A DNA stretch of 38,445 bases, from contig CAIRTQ010000026.1 of NCBI GenBank assembly GCA_903881545.1, positions 1 through 38,445 on the forward strand, given 5' to 3'. Every line of letters starts with the position of its first letter. The stretch's first letter is position 1. Below the pieces are notes generated by a model. The model was not told the origin of the DNA. It ran no database searches and saw only the letters and a list, made by a program, of their open reading frames with translations. This DNA is from an uncultured Elusimicrobia bacterium (GTDB lineage: Bacteria > Elusimicrobiota > Elusimicrobia > UBA1565 > UBA9628). This document shows, in pieces, positions 8,535-16,697 of this stretch. Position numbers and translations under genes: made by a program.

Positions 8535-8541
8535 GGGGCTA

Positions 8542-9822
8542 TTATGGAATATTTGAGAGCCGCTGGAACTCTTTCCAGAATCCGGGATAGGATGCCGCGG
8601 CATACTCGGCGCCCAGCACCACGGTGCGGCCTTGGGCGGCGAGTCCCGCGACGGCGGTGGCCATGGCGAGGCGATGGTCCCCTTCAGGGTCGAAGCGCGC
8701 CCCGCGCAGGCGCGCGGGCCCGGCGATGACGAGGTCGTCGCCGTCGGCCCAGGCTTTGGCCCCGAAACAGCGCAGCAGCCTGACCGTGCCCGTCAAGCGG
8801 TCGCTTTCCTTGTGGCGCAGCTCTGATACGCCCCGGAATCGGCTCAGGCCCCGGGCCTGGCTCGCGGCCAGGGCTAGGATGGGAATCTCATCGATGAGAG
8901 CCGGGACCTCCGCGCGGCCGATATCGGCCGCGGACAAGGCTGCCGGCTGGATCACGAGGTCGCAGACCGGTTCCGGGCCGCCTCTGGGGCGGGACATTTC
9001 GATGCGGGCGCCCATGCGCTCCAGCACCCGTAAGAATCCCGACCGCGTGGGGTTGCAGCCTACTGCTGCCAGGCGCAGGCGGCTGCCCGGGACCAAGGTC
9101 GCGGCTACGACCCAGAACGCGGCGGAGGAGGCGTCGCCGGGCACGGTCAGGCGCGCCGGCCGCAGGCGTGCTTGGCCCGTGACCGTCACGGTCAGCCCGC
9201 GCCGCCGTAGGCGCGCTCCGAAGAGCGGCAACAGCCGTTCCGTGTGGTCGCGGCTCAAGGCGGGCTCGGTGATGGAGGTCTCGCCTTTCGCGAGCAGGCC
9301 CGCGATGATGACCGCGCTCTTGATCTGGGCGCTGGGCACCGGGCTTGCGCAGCGGGCTCCGTGCAAGGCCGCGCCGTCGATCGTAGCGGGCAGGTGGTCG
9401 CCGCGCAGACCAATCCCAGCGCCCATGCGGCGCAGGAGTCCGGCGACTCGGTCCATGGGACGGCGGCGCAGGTAAGAGTCCCCGGTCAAGCGAGCCGGGA
9501 AGGGCTGGCCGGCCAGAAGGCCCATGAGCAAGCGAGCCGTGGTCCCGGAACCGCCGGCGTCCAGAACGCCGCGGGGTTGGAGGAAGCCGCGCCGGCCCCG
9601 TCCCGCGACCCGGACGGTCGAGCCGCGGCGGCTGAGCCCCACGCCCAAGCGTTTTAAACAATCAAGCGTGGCGCGCACGTCGAGGGAATCGGGGACTCCG
9701 CTCACGGACGAGATTCCTGGCGCCATGGCGGCCAGGAGCAAAGCCCGGTGCGCGATGGATTTGTCGCCGGGGACCCGGAGCGTGCCGCGTAAGGGGCGGC
9801 CGGCAAGAACGGCTTGCTTCAT
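8542..9822 (-). CDS. aroA: 3-Phosphoshikimate 1-carboxyvinyltransferase (EPSP synthase)
   Basis: Sixth step, transferring enolpyruvyl from PEP to shikimate-3-phosphate. 426 residues from ATG 9822 (MKQAVLAGRPLRGTLRVPGD). Motifs: VPGDKSIAHRALLLAA, LDAGGSGTTARLLMGLLAG, RRRPMDR, SAQIKSAVIIAGLLA, VPGDASSAAFW, DEIPILALAAS with the catalytic Asp, RHKESDR and DHRLAMA. The GNSGTT phosphate/PEP loop is written GGSGTT here, with Gly in place of the usual Asn. The frame is open to 10203 inside the upstream gene, but the family start and the one-base TGATG overlap with the DAHP synthase stop fix 9822. Confidence 0.95.
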   Translation of the reverse strand: MKQAVLAGRPLRGTLRVPGDKSIAHRALLLAAMAPGISSVSGVPDSLDVRATLDCLKRLGVGLSRRGSTVRVAGRGRRGFLQPRGVLDAGGSGTTARLLMGLLAGQPFPARLTGDSYLRRRPMDRVAGLLRRMGAGIGLRGDHLPATIDGAALHGARCASPVPSAQIKSAVIIAGLLAKGETSITEPALSRDHTERLLPLFGARLRRRGLTVTVTGQARLRPARLTVPGDASSAAFWVVAATLVPGSRLRLAAVGCNPTRSGFLRVLERMGARIEMSRPRGGPEPVCDLVIQPAALSAADIGRAEVPALIDEIPILALAASQARGLSRFRGVSELRHKESDRLTGTVRLLRCFGAKAWADGDDLVIAGPARLRGARFDPEGDHRLAMATAVAGLAAQGRTVVLGAEYAAASYPGFWKEFQRLSNIP

Positions 9823-10661
9823 CAGATCTGCGGCTGAGCCAGCCCTGTCCCGAGAGCGGCCATGAGGCGGGAGAGTTCGGCCATGAGGCCGCGGAACTGC
9901 AAGAGGGAGAGTGCCTGCCGCCCGTCTGAGAGCGCGGCGCTCGGCCGCTCGTGCACCTCGATCATGAGGCCTTGGGCGCCGGCCGCGGCCGCGGCGCGCG
10001 CCAGGGGGGCGACCAAGTCGCGGCTGCGCGCGGCATGGCTGGGGTCCACGAAGACCGGCAGGCGGCAAAGCCGCCGGGCCAGGGGGATGGCGCCCGCGTC
10101 CAAGCCGCAGCGTTCCGGTTCGCCGATGAGGCGCTGGCCGCGCTCGCAGAGGATGACCTGGCCGTTGCCAGAGGCGAGGACGTGCTCCGCGGAGAGAAGC
10201 CATTCCTCCATCGTGGCGCTGAGCCCCCGTTTGAGCAGGACCGGCTTTCCGGCCCGGCCCAGCTCCCGGAGGAGCGGGTAGTTCTGCATGTTGCGCGCGC
10301 CCACCTGGAGCACGTCCGCGACCCGGGCGACAGCGTCGACTTCTCGAGGGTCGAGTACTTCGCTGACCACGGGCAGGCCGGTCTCGCGCCGCGCCGCGGC
10401 GAGGATGCGCAGTCCGGCCCGGCCGAGGCCCTGGTAGCTGTAAGGCGAGGTCCTGGGCTTGAACGCGCCGCCGCGCAGCATGTGCGCGCCCGCGGCCTTG
10501 AGCGCGCGGGCGGTGCGCAGGAATGCGGCCTCCCCTTCCACCGCGCAGGGCCCCGCGATGACCACCAAGCCGCCGGGCCCGCCCAGGCGTAGGCCGCCCA
10601 CGGGCACCACCAGGTCGCTGGGATGCCGCTTGCGGCCGGCCAGGGGGTAAAGATCGGCCAT
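9822..10661 (-). CDS. aroF: DAHP synthase, type I-beta/KDO8P-like core
   Basis: First committed step, condensing PEP and erythrose-4-phosphate. The 279 residues hold the I-beta aldolase-type barrel: VVIAGPCAVEGE, LRGGAFKPRTSPYSYQGLG, VVSEVLDPREVD, LQVGARNMQNYPLL, VLLKRGLSATMEEWL, VILCERGQR, FVDPSHAARSRDL and GLMIEVHE. There is no N-terminal ferredoxin-like domain and no C-terminal chorismate mutase domain, the usual allosteric add-ons. The enzyme may therefore be unregulated at protein level, or regulated by a partner. It starts five bases after the aminopeptidase and heads the seven aro genes. KDO8P synthase is the main alternative, but RGGAFKPRTSPYSYQG and the complete aro context favour DAHP synthase. 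Confidence 0.9.
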   Translation of the reverse strand: MADLYPLAGRKRHPSDLVVPVGGLRLGGPGGLVVIAGPCAVEGEAAFLRTARALKAAGAHMLRGGAFKPRTSPYSYQGLGRAGLRILAAARRETGLPVVSEVLDPREVDAVARVADVLQVGARNMQNYPLLRELGRAGKPVLLKRGLSATMEEWLLSAEHVLASGNGQVILCERGQRLIGEPERCGLDAGAIPLARRLCRLPVFVDPSHAARSRDLVAPLARAAAAAGAQGLMIEVHERPSAALSDGRQALSLLQFRGLMAELSRLMAALGTGLAQPQI

Positions 10662-10666
10662 GGGTC

Positions 10667-12103
10667 TTAGGCTTGGCCCCGGCCGTCTTTAAGGAAGGCG
10701 AGGTAGCCCTTGTAGGTCATGTACACGTCGAATTTGCCCGCGACTTCCCAGGGGGCGTGCATGGACAAGAGCGCCACCCCGCAGTCGAGGACCTCCATTC
10801 CGTAGCGGGCCATGAGATAGGCGATGGTGCCGCCTCCGCCCTGGTCCACCTTGCCCAGCTCTCCCGCCTGCCAGGCGACTCCGGCGCGCGCGAAGATGCG
10901 CCGCACCTGCGCGACGAACTCGGCGTTGGCGTCGCTGGCCCCGGATTTCCCCCGGGAGCCGGTGAACTTGGTCAGGCAGGTCCCTTGGTTGAGGAGGGCG
11001 GCGTTCTTCTTCTCGGAGACTCCCGCGAAGAGGGGATCGAAGGCCGCGTTGACATCCGCCGAGAGCATCCAGGAGTTGTTGAGGCCGCGCTTGAGCACGA
11101 GCTCGCTGTAAGTCCCGCCGCAGAGCCCCAGCATCTCGCTGACCGTGTTCTCGAAGAAGTTGGAGTACATCCCGGTGGCGCCCACGGAGCCGATCTCCTC
11201 CTTGTCGCAGAGCAGCACGCAGGAGGTGTACTCAGGCGTGCCGGGCACGTCGAGCAGGGCCTGGAGCGCGGCGAAGGCGCAGACCCGGTCGTCCTGGCCG
11301 TAGCCCAGGATCAGGGAACGGTCGAAGCCCGCCTCGCGGGGTTGGCCGGCAGGCACGAACTCCAGTTCCGCGGAGAGGAAGTCCGCTTCGGTAACGCCGT
11401 AGCGCTCCTGCAAGAGTTCGAGGACGCGGTGCTTGATCTTTTCTTTGGCCACCTTGTTCTTGCTCGGCACCGAGCCCACCAGCACGTCGAGGTTTTCGCC
11501 TTCGACCCCGTCGGCCAAACTCTTCTTCATCTGGTCCTGGCCGAGGTGCGGCAAAAGGTCCGTGATGCAGAAGACCGGGTCGCCGGGTTCCTCGCCGATG
11601 GTGATCGTGATCTTCTTGCCGTCGGGCTTGATGAAGACGCCGTGCAGGGCCAAGGGCATGGCCACCCATTGGTACTTTTTGATGCCGCCGTAGTAGTGGG
11701 TGTCCAAGAGGGCCATCTCGCCGCTTTCGTAGAGAGGGTTCTGCTTGACGTCGAGGCGGGGGCTGTCGGTGTGTCCGCCTACGATGTGCAGGCCCTGCTC
11801 CAGCGGCCGGCGGCCCAGGATCGCGGCCAGGAGGGTCTTGCCCGCGCAGCTGCGATAGACTTTGTCGCCCGGCTTGAGGGCGGTCTTTTTAAGGATGAGG
11901 GAATCGAGGTTTTGGAATCCAGCGGCCAGAAGCAGCTTGACCGCATCGTCGTGCGCCTCGCGCTCGGTCTTGGCGGCGCCGAGGAAGGCCAGGTAAGAGG
12001 CGCAGAGGGCTTCGAGCTTCTTGAGTTCCGCCGGCGGCAGCTTCTCGTAGCCGTTGGCGCGGGTGTAGGTCAGGGTCTTGGCAACTGCCTTTTTCTTGGC
12101 CAT
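10667..12103 (-). CDS. M18-family aminopeptidase
   Basis: Cytoplasmic zinc aminopeptidase of the M18 (aspartyl/lysyl aminopeptidase) family, 478 residues. The first metal site is in VGGHTDSPRLDVKQ. The catalytic Glu pair is in LLCDKEEIGSVGATGMYSN, another ligand region is LSADVNAAFDPLF, and the C-terminal ligand His is in LLSMHAPWEVAGKFD. A lysine-rich start (MAKKKAVAKT) precedes the fold. AAGGAG lies about five bases before ATG 12103, a good Shine-Dalgarno. It is sandwiched, with 30- and 5-base gaps, between a small membrane protein gene and the DAHP synthase gene, so it is probably co-transcribed with the chorismate genes. A direct metabolic link is not obvious. Confidence 0.92.
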   Translation of the reverse strand: MAKKKAVAKTLTYTRANGYEKLPPAELKKLEALCASYLAFLGAAKTEREAHDDAVKLLLAAGFQNLDSLILKKTALKPGDKVYRSCAGKTLLAAILGRRPLEQGLHIVGGHTDSPRLDVKQNPLYESGEMALLDTHYYGGIKKYQWVAMPLALHGVFIKPDGKKITITIGEEPGDPVFCITDLLPHLGQDQMKKSLADGVEGENLDVLVGSVPSKNKVAKEKIKHRVLELLQERYGVTEADFLSAELEFVPAGQPREAGFDRSLILGYGQDDRVCAFAALQALLDVPGTPEYTSCVLLCDKEEIGSVGATGMYSNFFENTVSEMLGLCGGTYSELVLKRGLNNSWMLSADVNAAFDPLFAGVSEKKNAALLNQGTCLTKFTGSRGKSGASDANAEFVAQVRRIFARAGVAWQAGELGKVDQGGGGTIAYLMARYGMEVLDCGVALLSMHAPWEVAGKFDVYMTYKGYLAFLKDGRGQA

Positions 12104-12133
12104 GGGGGCTCCTTTTACGTGATGGGACGCTGT

Positions 12134-12553
12134 TCAGCGCCTATTTTTGGTCGCTGGAGCAGGAGGCGGCGGCGTCGACGATGGGAGCACCAGCGCCGTG
12201 GGGTCCGAGGCGTTAAGGGGCGTTATGACGCGCTGCTGCTGCTGGGAGAGGGCTTCCTTGAGCGCCGGGCCGACCTCCGATTGGATCTGGCCGGAAAGGG
12301 AGGTGGACATGGCCGCGCCGTAGGATTGGAGCTGGCTCTTGAGCGAGGAACTGAACAGCCAGAACAGGAGCAACGGCTCGAGGACGAAGACGAACAAGAG
12401 CGCCCCGCCTACGATCGCGAGATCCCGGCGGTTTAAGGAGTGGGCGAATTCAAGGACTTGGGCGCGGTCTGGTAATCCGGGACCGTCCCAGGAAAAAGTG
12501 AAGTGGAAGTTCCAGGTCCGGGGCTTGCCGGGGGTAGCGGGGGTGTTTTCCAT
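12134..12553 (-). CDS. Small single-pass membrane protein, function unknown
   Basis: Not recognised. With ATG 12553 it has 139 residues. AGAAGG seven bases upstream is a good Shine-Dalgarno, favouring this start over an ATG eight codons earlier. Residues about 46-68 (LAIVGGALLFVFVLEPLLLFW) form one transmembrane helix. The N-terminal part is polar with aromatic residues (TWNFHFTFSWDGPG). The region after the helix is Ser/Gln-rich and could form a coiled coil (SSSLKSQLQSYG, EALSQQQQR). The tail is proline-rich (STPPPPAPATKNRR). It is the first gene of the aminopeptidase-aro run, and a -10-like TATACT lies about 50 bases upstream. Confidence 0.7.
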   Translation of the reverse strand: MENTPATPGKPRTWNFHFTFSWDGPGLPDRAQVLEFAHSLNRRDLAIVGGALLFVFVLEPLLLFWLFSSSLKSQLQSYGAAMSTSLSGQIQSEVGPALKEALSQQQQRVITPLNASDPTALVLPSSTPPPPAPATKNRR

Positions 12554-12603
12554 GTTCAGGCCTTCTTTGGGCTCCAAAAAATGCAGACCAATCGCATGGC
12601 GAT

Positions 12604-12609
12604 AGTATA
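12604..12609 (-). promoter_or_regulatory. Putative -10 box for the aminopeptidase-aro operon
   Basis: TATACT on the minus strand in the gap between the oxidoreductase and the small membrane protein gene, inside an AT-rich patch. It would give a leader of about 45 bases with a Shine-Dalgarno. No convincing -35 was found. Confidence 0.4.
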
Positions 12610-12631
12610 TATCTTTTCGCGCTTTCCGGGC

Positions 12632-13594
12632 CTAGCCGGGGATAAGGACGATCTTGCCGGCCGCGCCCGGAGCCATCACGGCTCGGTGCGCTTCGGCCGC
12701 CTCGCGCAGAGGCAAAGACCGTGAGATGACCGGCCGCAGAGTCCCTTTCAGTAGCCCGGCCTGGAGTTCCTCATGGATTCGGCGAAGCTCCTCGGCAGGT
12801 GTGTTCATCACCACCATTCCCATGACGGAAATATCCTTGGTCATGGCGTCTCTGGGGTCGACTTGTGTGACACCCCGAGAGCCGATGACTACGACGCGAC
12901 CGAACTTGGCGGCCAAGGACAAGTCTGTCGCCAGGTTGACGTTGGCCAGCATCTCCAGGATCACGTCAACGCCCCGGCCCCCGGTCGCCTCCAGGATGCG
13001 CTGGGCGTAGCCGCTTTGCCGATGGTCGAATATCTGGACGGCGCCCTGCCGGGCCAGCAGTTCGCGGCCGCGCGGCGAGCCGGCGGTGCCCAGAACTTTT
13101 AAGCCAGCGGCCAATGCCAACTGCACGGCGGCGATGCCGACCCCGCCGCTGGCGCCATGGACCAGCACGGTCTCGCCGCGGACGGCCCGGGCCTTGCCGA
13201 AGAGGGCGCGATGGGCCGTGGCGTAGGGCACTCCCAAGGCCGCGCCTTGCTCGAAGCTGACGCCGTTAGGCAGAGGATGGGCGTCGGCCTCGTTGCAAAG
13301 CGCCGCCTCCGCGTAGGCGCCGCTTACCGAGCCCGAGATGTAGACCCGGTCGCCGGGCTTGAAGTTTGAAATGCCGGCGCCGATTGCGGCGACGATCCCC
13401 GCCGCGTCGCGACCGGGGGTGAAGGGCAATTCGGGACGGTAATGCGTCCCGGCGCGCAGGTAGGTGTCCACGGGATTAACGCCTGCGGCTTTGACCGATA
13501 ATGCAATCTGGCCGGGTCCCGGCGTCGGTTCCGGGACTTCCTCCAAGCGCATCACTTCCGGCCCGCCGAACTCGTGGACTCTTATGGCCAGCAT
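12632..13594 (-). CDS. NADPH:quinone oxidoreductase, zinc-independent MDR family
   Basis: Medium-chain dehydrogenase/reductase of the quinone oxidoreductase (zeta-crystallin) type, 320 residues from ATG 13594. It opens MLAIRVHEFGGPEVMRLEEV and continues with AAGVNPVDTYLRAG, PFTPGRDAAGIV, GDRVY, ALGVPYATAHRAL, the nucleotide-binding VHGASGGVGIAAVQLA and a C-terminal HRAVMAPGAAGKIVL. The catalytic and structural zinc cysteines of alcohol dehydrogenases are absent, as usual in this subfamily. The frame extends 38 codons further into mutM, but GAGG before 13594 and the family start favour the shorter form. Confidence 0.9.
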   Translation of the reverse strand: MLAIRVHEFGGPEVMRLEEVPEPTPGPGQIALSVKAAGVNPVDTYLRAGTHYRPELPFTPGRDAAGIVAAIGAGISNFKPGDRVYISGSVSGAYAEAALCNEADAHPLPNGVSFEQGAALGVPYATAHRALFGKARAVRGETVLVHGASGGVGIAAVQLALAAGLKVLGTAGSPRGRELLARQGAVQIFDHRQSGYAQRILEATGGRGVDVILEMLANVNLATDLSLAAKFGRVVVIGSRGVTQVDPRDAMTKDISVMGMVVMNTPAEELRRIHEELQAGLLKGTLRPVISRSLPLREAAEAHRAVMAPGAAGKIVLIPG

Positions 13595-13615
13595 AAGTAA
13601 GCCGCCTCTATTTTC

Positions 13616-13621
13616 ATTATA
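13616..13621 (-). promoter_or_regulatory. Putative -10 box for the quinone oxidoreductase
   Basis: A perfect TATAAT on the minus strand, 21 bases before the ATG and just after the mutM stop region. It would give a leader of about 15 bases containing GAGG. Confidence 0.45.
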
Positions 13622-13629
13622 CCTCGCCC

Positions 13630-14412
13630 TCAACGCTGGCAGACCGGGCAGTAAAGGCTGGTGCGGCCGGAGATTGGCCGGTTCGTGGCCTTGAGCTCGT
13701 GGCCGCACGCCCCGAGCTTGCGGCCGTAGACCGCGGTGCGCAAGGAAAAGCGCCCAGGCCTGCCCTCTGGGTCCTTAAAGGCCTGGTCCTGCAACGTCGT
13801 GCCGCCCATGCGGATGGCGCGGCGCAGGACTTGCTTGACCTCGACGCAGAGCCGCGCGGCCTCGGCGCGCGAGACCGCGCCGGCCCGGCGCTGGGGCCGG
13901 ATGCCGGCATGGTAAAGCGCCTCGGTGGCATAGATGTTGCCGACTCCGGCCACGACCGCCTGGTCGAGCAGGCAGGCCTTGACCGCTGCGCTTCGGCCGC
14001 GCAATGCGCCGAGGAGGTAGTCCGCGTTGAATCCCGCCGACAGCGGCTCCGGACCCAGTTTGGGCAAAGCGCAGCCGACCCGGCCGAAGCGCCTGGGATC
14101 ATGCATCTTCACGATGCGGCCTCCAGCCGTGAAACGGAACCGCACATGATTTTCTTCTACGGAGTCGAAGGAGATGCTTCCGCTCATGCCCAGGTGGCAG
14201 ACCAGGTCCCAGCCGCGGGAGAGACGCAGGATGAGGTACTTGCCGCGGCGTTCCACGGACTCGATGCGTGAGCCTTTCAGGCGGCTCAGCGCGCGCGTCG
14301 GTATTGGGCGGTTGAAAGCGGGCCGGCCCACCCGGTAAGCGGTGATCACCCGGCCGCGCACGCGGCGATCCAAGGCGCGGCGCACCGTCTCTACCTCGGG
14401 AAGTTCGGGCAT
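13630..14412 (-). CDS. mutM: Formamidopyrimidine-DNA glycosylase
   Basis: Base-excision repair enzyme removing 8-oxoguanine and formamidopyrimidines. 260 residues beginning MPELPEVETVRRAL, with catalytic Pro2 and Glu3. GKYLILRLS, HLGMSGS, HDPRRFGRV, DQAVVAGVGNIYATEALY and GGTTLQDQAF are all in place. The C-terminal zinc finger reads VYGRKLGACGHELKATNR then YCPVCQR. The second CX2C pair is intact, but the first pair has a single Cys followed by Gly-His where CX2C is expected. The gene is clearly mutM, but metal binding may use His or be weakened. Confidence 0.92.
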   Translation of the reverse strand: MPELPEVETVRRALDRRVRGRVITAYRVGRPAFNRPIPTRALSRLKGSRIESVERRGKYLILRLSRGWDLVCHLGMSGSISFDSVEENHVRFRFTAGGRIVKMHDPRRFGRVGCALPKLGPEPLSAGFNADYLLGALRGRSAAVKACLLDQAVVAGVGNIYATEALYHAGIRPQRRAGAVSRAEAARLCVEVKQVLRRAIRMGGTTLQDQAFKDPEGRPGRFSLRTAVYGRKLGACGHELKATNRPISGRTSLYCPVCQR

Positions 14413-14460
14413 GGCAAAGCTAAGAACCGACGGGGACGGCCCGCGGACGGCGCAAAAAAT

Positions 14461-15288
14461 CTACTTCTTCGCGTCCTTGAGCTTCTGAATGATTCCGTCG
14501 AAGTGCTCCACGGGGTACGCTCCGCGGATGGGCACGCCGTTGAGCAGGAAGCCGGGCGTGCCATCGAACTTGAAGCCCTCTGCTTCCTTGATGTCCGCGG
14601 CGATCGCGTCCTTGACGGCCTGGCTGGCGGCGTCCGTGGCCAGCTTGTCCGCGTCCAGGCCGAGGACCTTGGCGGTCTCTCTATAGAAGGGCTCGCCCAG
14701 CTTGTCCTGGTTCTGGAAAAGTATGTCGTGGAAAGCCCAGGCCTTGTCTGGCGACTGCAGCCTCGCGGCTTCGAACCACTGCGCCGCGGGCATGGCCTGC
14801 GGGTGCATGGGCAAGGGCTTGTTCTTGAAGACCTCGCGCATGTCATTGCCGTATTTCTTGCGCAGGGTCTCGACCGTCTGGTAGCCCCGGGTGCAGTAGG
14901 GGCACTGGAAATCAGAGTACTCGACGAGGGTGTATTTCGCCTTGGCGTTGCCGCGCGCGTGGGACTTCTTGGTGATCACGGGAAGATAGGGGTTCTTGAT
15001 ATGCTCGTCGATGTCCTTGGCCTCGGATTCCTGCTGCTCCCTCTGCTGGCGCCCGCGCTCTTCCTGGGCGGCCTGTTGCACGATCTCGAAGAAATCCTTC
15101 TTATTGCTGCGCAGGACGTCGAGGATAAGTTCAGGGTGCGCGTCCAGGACCTTCTTAACGTCGTCGTGTGAAAGCCCGGTTGCGGCGGCTTCTGGAGCGG
15201 GTTTGGCGGAGTCGTTTGCCTGCGCCGCAGCGAAGGCGGCGCCCAAGCTCAGTGCGGCTAAGGCCAACAAGGAGGTAAAGCGTTTCAT
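14461..15288 (-). CDS. DsbA-family thiol-disulfide oxidoreductase, exported
   Basis: 275 residues from ATG 15288, which is preceded by AAGGAG. A signal peptide is evident (MKRFTSLLALAALSLGAAFA, probable cleavage after AAAQA or nearby). A charged helical region (about 45-100, rich in Glu/Gln/Lys) precedes the thioredoxin fold. The active site is CPYC (Cys129, Cys132) in VEYSDFQCPYCTRGYQ. The alpha-helical insert follows (MPAAQWFEAARLQ), then the cis-proline loop GTPGFLLNGVPIRGAYP. It probably acts on disulfides of envelope proteins. Closest recalled relatives are BdbD/DsbA-like proteins with an N-terminal SurA-like or helical extension. No DsbB or VKOR partner is in the window. Confidence 0.88.
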   Translation of the reverse strand: MKRFTSLLALAALSLGAAFAAAQANDSAKPAPEAAATGLSHDDVKKVLDAHPELILDVLRSNKKDFFEIVQQAAQEERGRQQREQQESEAKDIDEHIKNPYLPVITKKSHARGNAKAKYTLVEYSDFQCPYCTRGYQTVETLRKKYGNDMREVFKNKPLPMHPQAMPAAQWFEAARLQSPDKAWAFHDILFQNQDKLGEPFYRETAKVLGLDADKLATDAASQAVKDAIAADIKEAEGFKFDGTPGFLLNGVPIRGAYPVEHFDGIIQKLKDAKK

Positions 15289-15368
15289 GATGGGCTCCTT
15301 AATCTCTTGTGTTGGAAAAAGCAAGTGAGGATACCATATTTTTGCTTCGGAAACCTCGCGCGGAGTGA

Positions 15369-15374
15369 TAACAT
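15369..15374 (+). promoter_or_regulatory. Putative extended -10 box of the B12-radical SAM gene
   Basis: TGA precedes TAACAT (an extended -10 form), eight bases before ATG 15383. No Shine-Dalgarno is visible, so the transcript would be near-leaderless. The 94-base gap shared with the divergent dsbA-like gene holds nothing else. Confidence 0.35.
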
Positions 15375-15382
15375 ATCCCCTC

Positions 15383-16660
15383 ATGAAGCTGGCGCTGATT
15401 TTCTATTACGCGAAGCCGAACCGGTTTAGCTTCAACCCCTTGGCCGGCGCTTTGGAGCAGGCCGGCGCCTTCCCGCGGCTTCCCCTCTATCGGCCCAAGG
15501 ACCCCGCGGGTCTGCGCCGGGCCGTCCGGACGGCCTTGCGCCGCCATGACCGCGTCGTGATCGGATTCTCGTTCGCCACGCCCCAGCTTGGCAGCGTCGC
15601 GACGCTGGTTGCTCGACTGCGTGAGGCGTTTACGGACCGCCTTTTCTGGGTGGCTGGCGGGCCGCATCCGAGCGCGGACCCGGAAGGGGTCCTGCGCCTG
15701 GGCTTCGACCTCGTGGTCCGCGGAGAGGGGGAGGAGGCCTTTGTCGAGGTCATCGCGCGCTTGGAGGCGGGCGCGGATGCCAGGGGCGTGGCGGGCGCGA
15801 GCGCGTTCGACGCCCGCGGCCGCTGCCGGAAGACTGCGGCGCGCCCTCCCGTGGACCTGGACCGCCTGCCGCCTTTCGCGCCCGGGCGCGGTCTCTTCGG
15901 CCCCATCGAGATCACCCGCGGCTGCCCCTACGCCTGCGCTTTCTGCCAGACCTCCCAGCTCTTTGGCCGCCGGCCGCGGCACCGCGGCCCTAAGGCGGTC
16001 GCCCATTGGGCGGGCGTCATGGCCCGGCGGGGCTTGTTCGATGTCCGGTTCATCTCGCCGGACGCTTTCTCTTACGGCTCGCCTGACGGCAGGACGATCG
16101 AGCTGGCCGCGGTGCGGGAACTTCTGGTGATGGTGCGCCAAGCCCAGGGCCCGGCGGGCCGCATCTTCTTCGGCACCATGCCGTCCGAGGTCAGGCCAGA
16201 CCATGTCAGCCCCGCGGCCCTGCGGCTGGTCCGCGAATACGCGACCAACGACAACCTCGTCATCGGCGCGCAATCCGGCAGCCAGCGCGTGCTTGACGCG
16301 GCTGGACGGGGCCACAGCGTGGCCGACATACTCTCGGCCGTGAAGGCTACGGCCAAGGCGGGCTTCAAGGCCAACGTGGACTTCATCTTCGGGCTGCCCG
16401 GCGAGACGGGATCGGACCTGGAGCGTACAGTGGTCCTGATGCGGCGTCTGGTCGCCATGGGCGCGCGGATCCACGCCCATTCATTCGTGCCTTTGCCGCA
16501 GACCAGGTACGCGGCGCTGCCCAGAGCTGTGATGCCGGAACGCTTCGGAGCGGACCTGGCGCGCATGGCCGCGGCAGGGGTCCTCTATGGGCAATGGCGG
16601 GCCCAGGAGCGCCTGGCGCGGCGGCTGGCCGGTCAGCCCGGCTTGGCCGCCGGCAGATAG
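15383..16660 (+). CDS. B12-binding-domain radical SAM protein
   Basis: 425 residues. The N-terminal part resembles a Rossmann-like cobalamin-binding domain (VVIGFSFATPQLGSVA, FWVAGGPHPSADPEGVL, FDLVVRGEGEEAFVEVI), although the DxHxxG motif is not evident. The radical SAM cluster motif is in RGCPYACAFCQT (Cys181, Cys185, Cys188), followed by RFISPDAFSYG, FFGTMPSEVRPDHVS, GAQSGSQRVLDAAGRGH, NVDFIFGLPGET and HSFVPLPQTRYA. It looks like the archaeal/bacterial 'B12-binding/radical SAM, MJ1487-like' family. Substrate unknown. A GTG six codons upstream is possible, but ATG 15383 matches the family start. It stands alone between a divergent dsbA-like gene and the defence remnant. Confidence 0.85.
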   Translation: MKLALIFYYAKPNRFSFNPLAGALEQAGAFPRLPLYRPKDPAGLRRAVRTALRRHDRVVIGFSFATPQLGSVATLVARLREAFTDRLFWVAGGPHPSADPEGVLRLGFDLVVRGEGEEAFVEVIARLEAGADARGVAGASAFDARGRCRKTAARPPVDLDRLPPFAPGRGLFGPIEITRGCPYACAFCQTSQLFGRRPRHRGPKAVAHWAGVMARRGLFDVRFISPDAFSYGSPDGRTIELAAVRELLVMVRQAQGPAGRIFFGTMPSEVRPDHVSPAALRLVREYATNDNLVIGAQSGSQRVLDAAGRGHSVADILSAVKATAKAGFKANVDFIFGLPGETGSDLERTVVLMRRLVAMGARIHAHSFVPLPQTRYAALPRAVMPERFGADLARMAAAGVLYGQWRAQERLARRLAGQPGLAAGR

Positions 16661-16697
16661 TCCTCGAACAAAGGCTCCAGTCGCGCTTTTCGCTTTT

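Noticed and set aside
10673-12436. 587-codon frame on the plus strand opposite the aminopeptidase
   Set aside because: No recognisable motif. It mirrors the highly conserved M18 gene, which has clear catalytic motifs and a Shine-Dalgarno.
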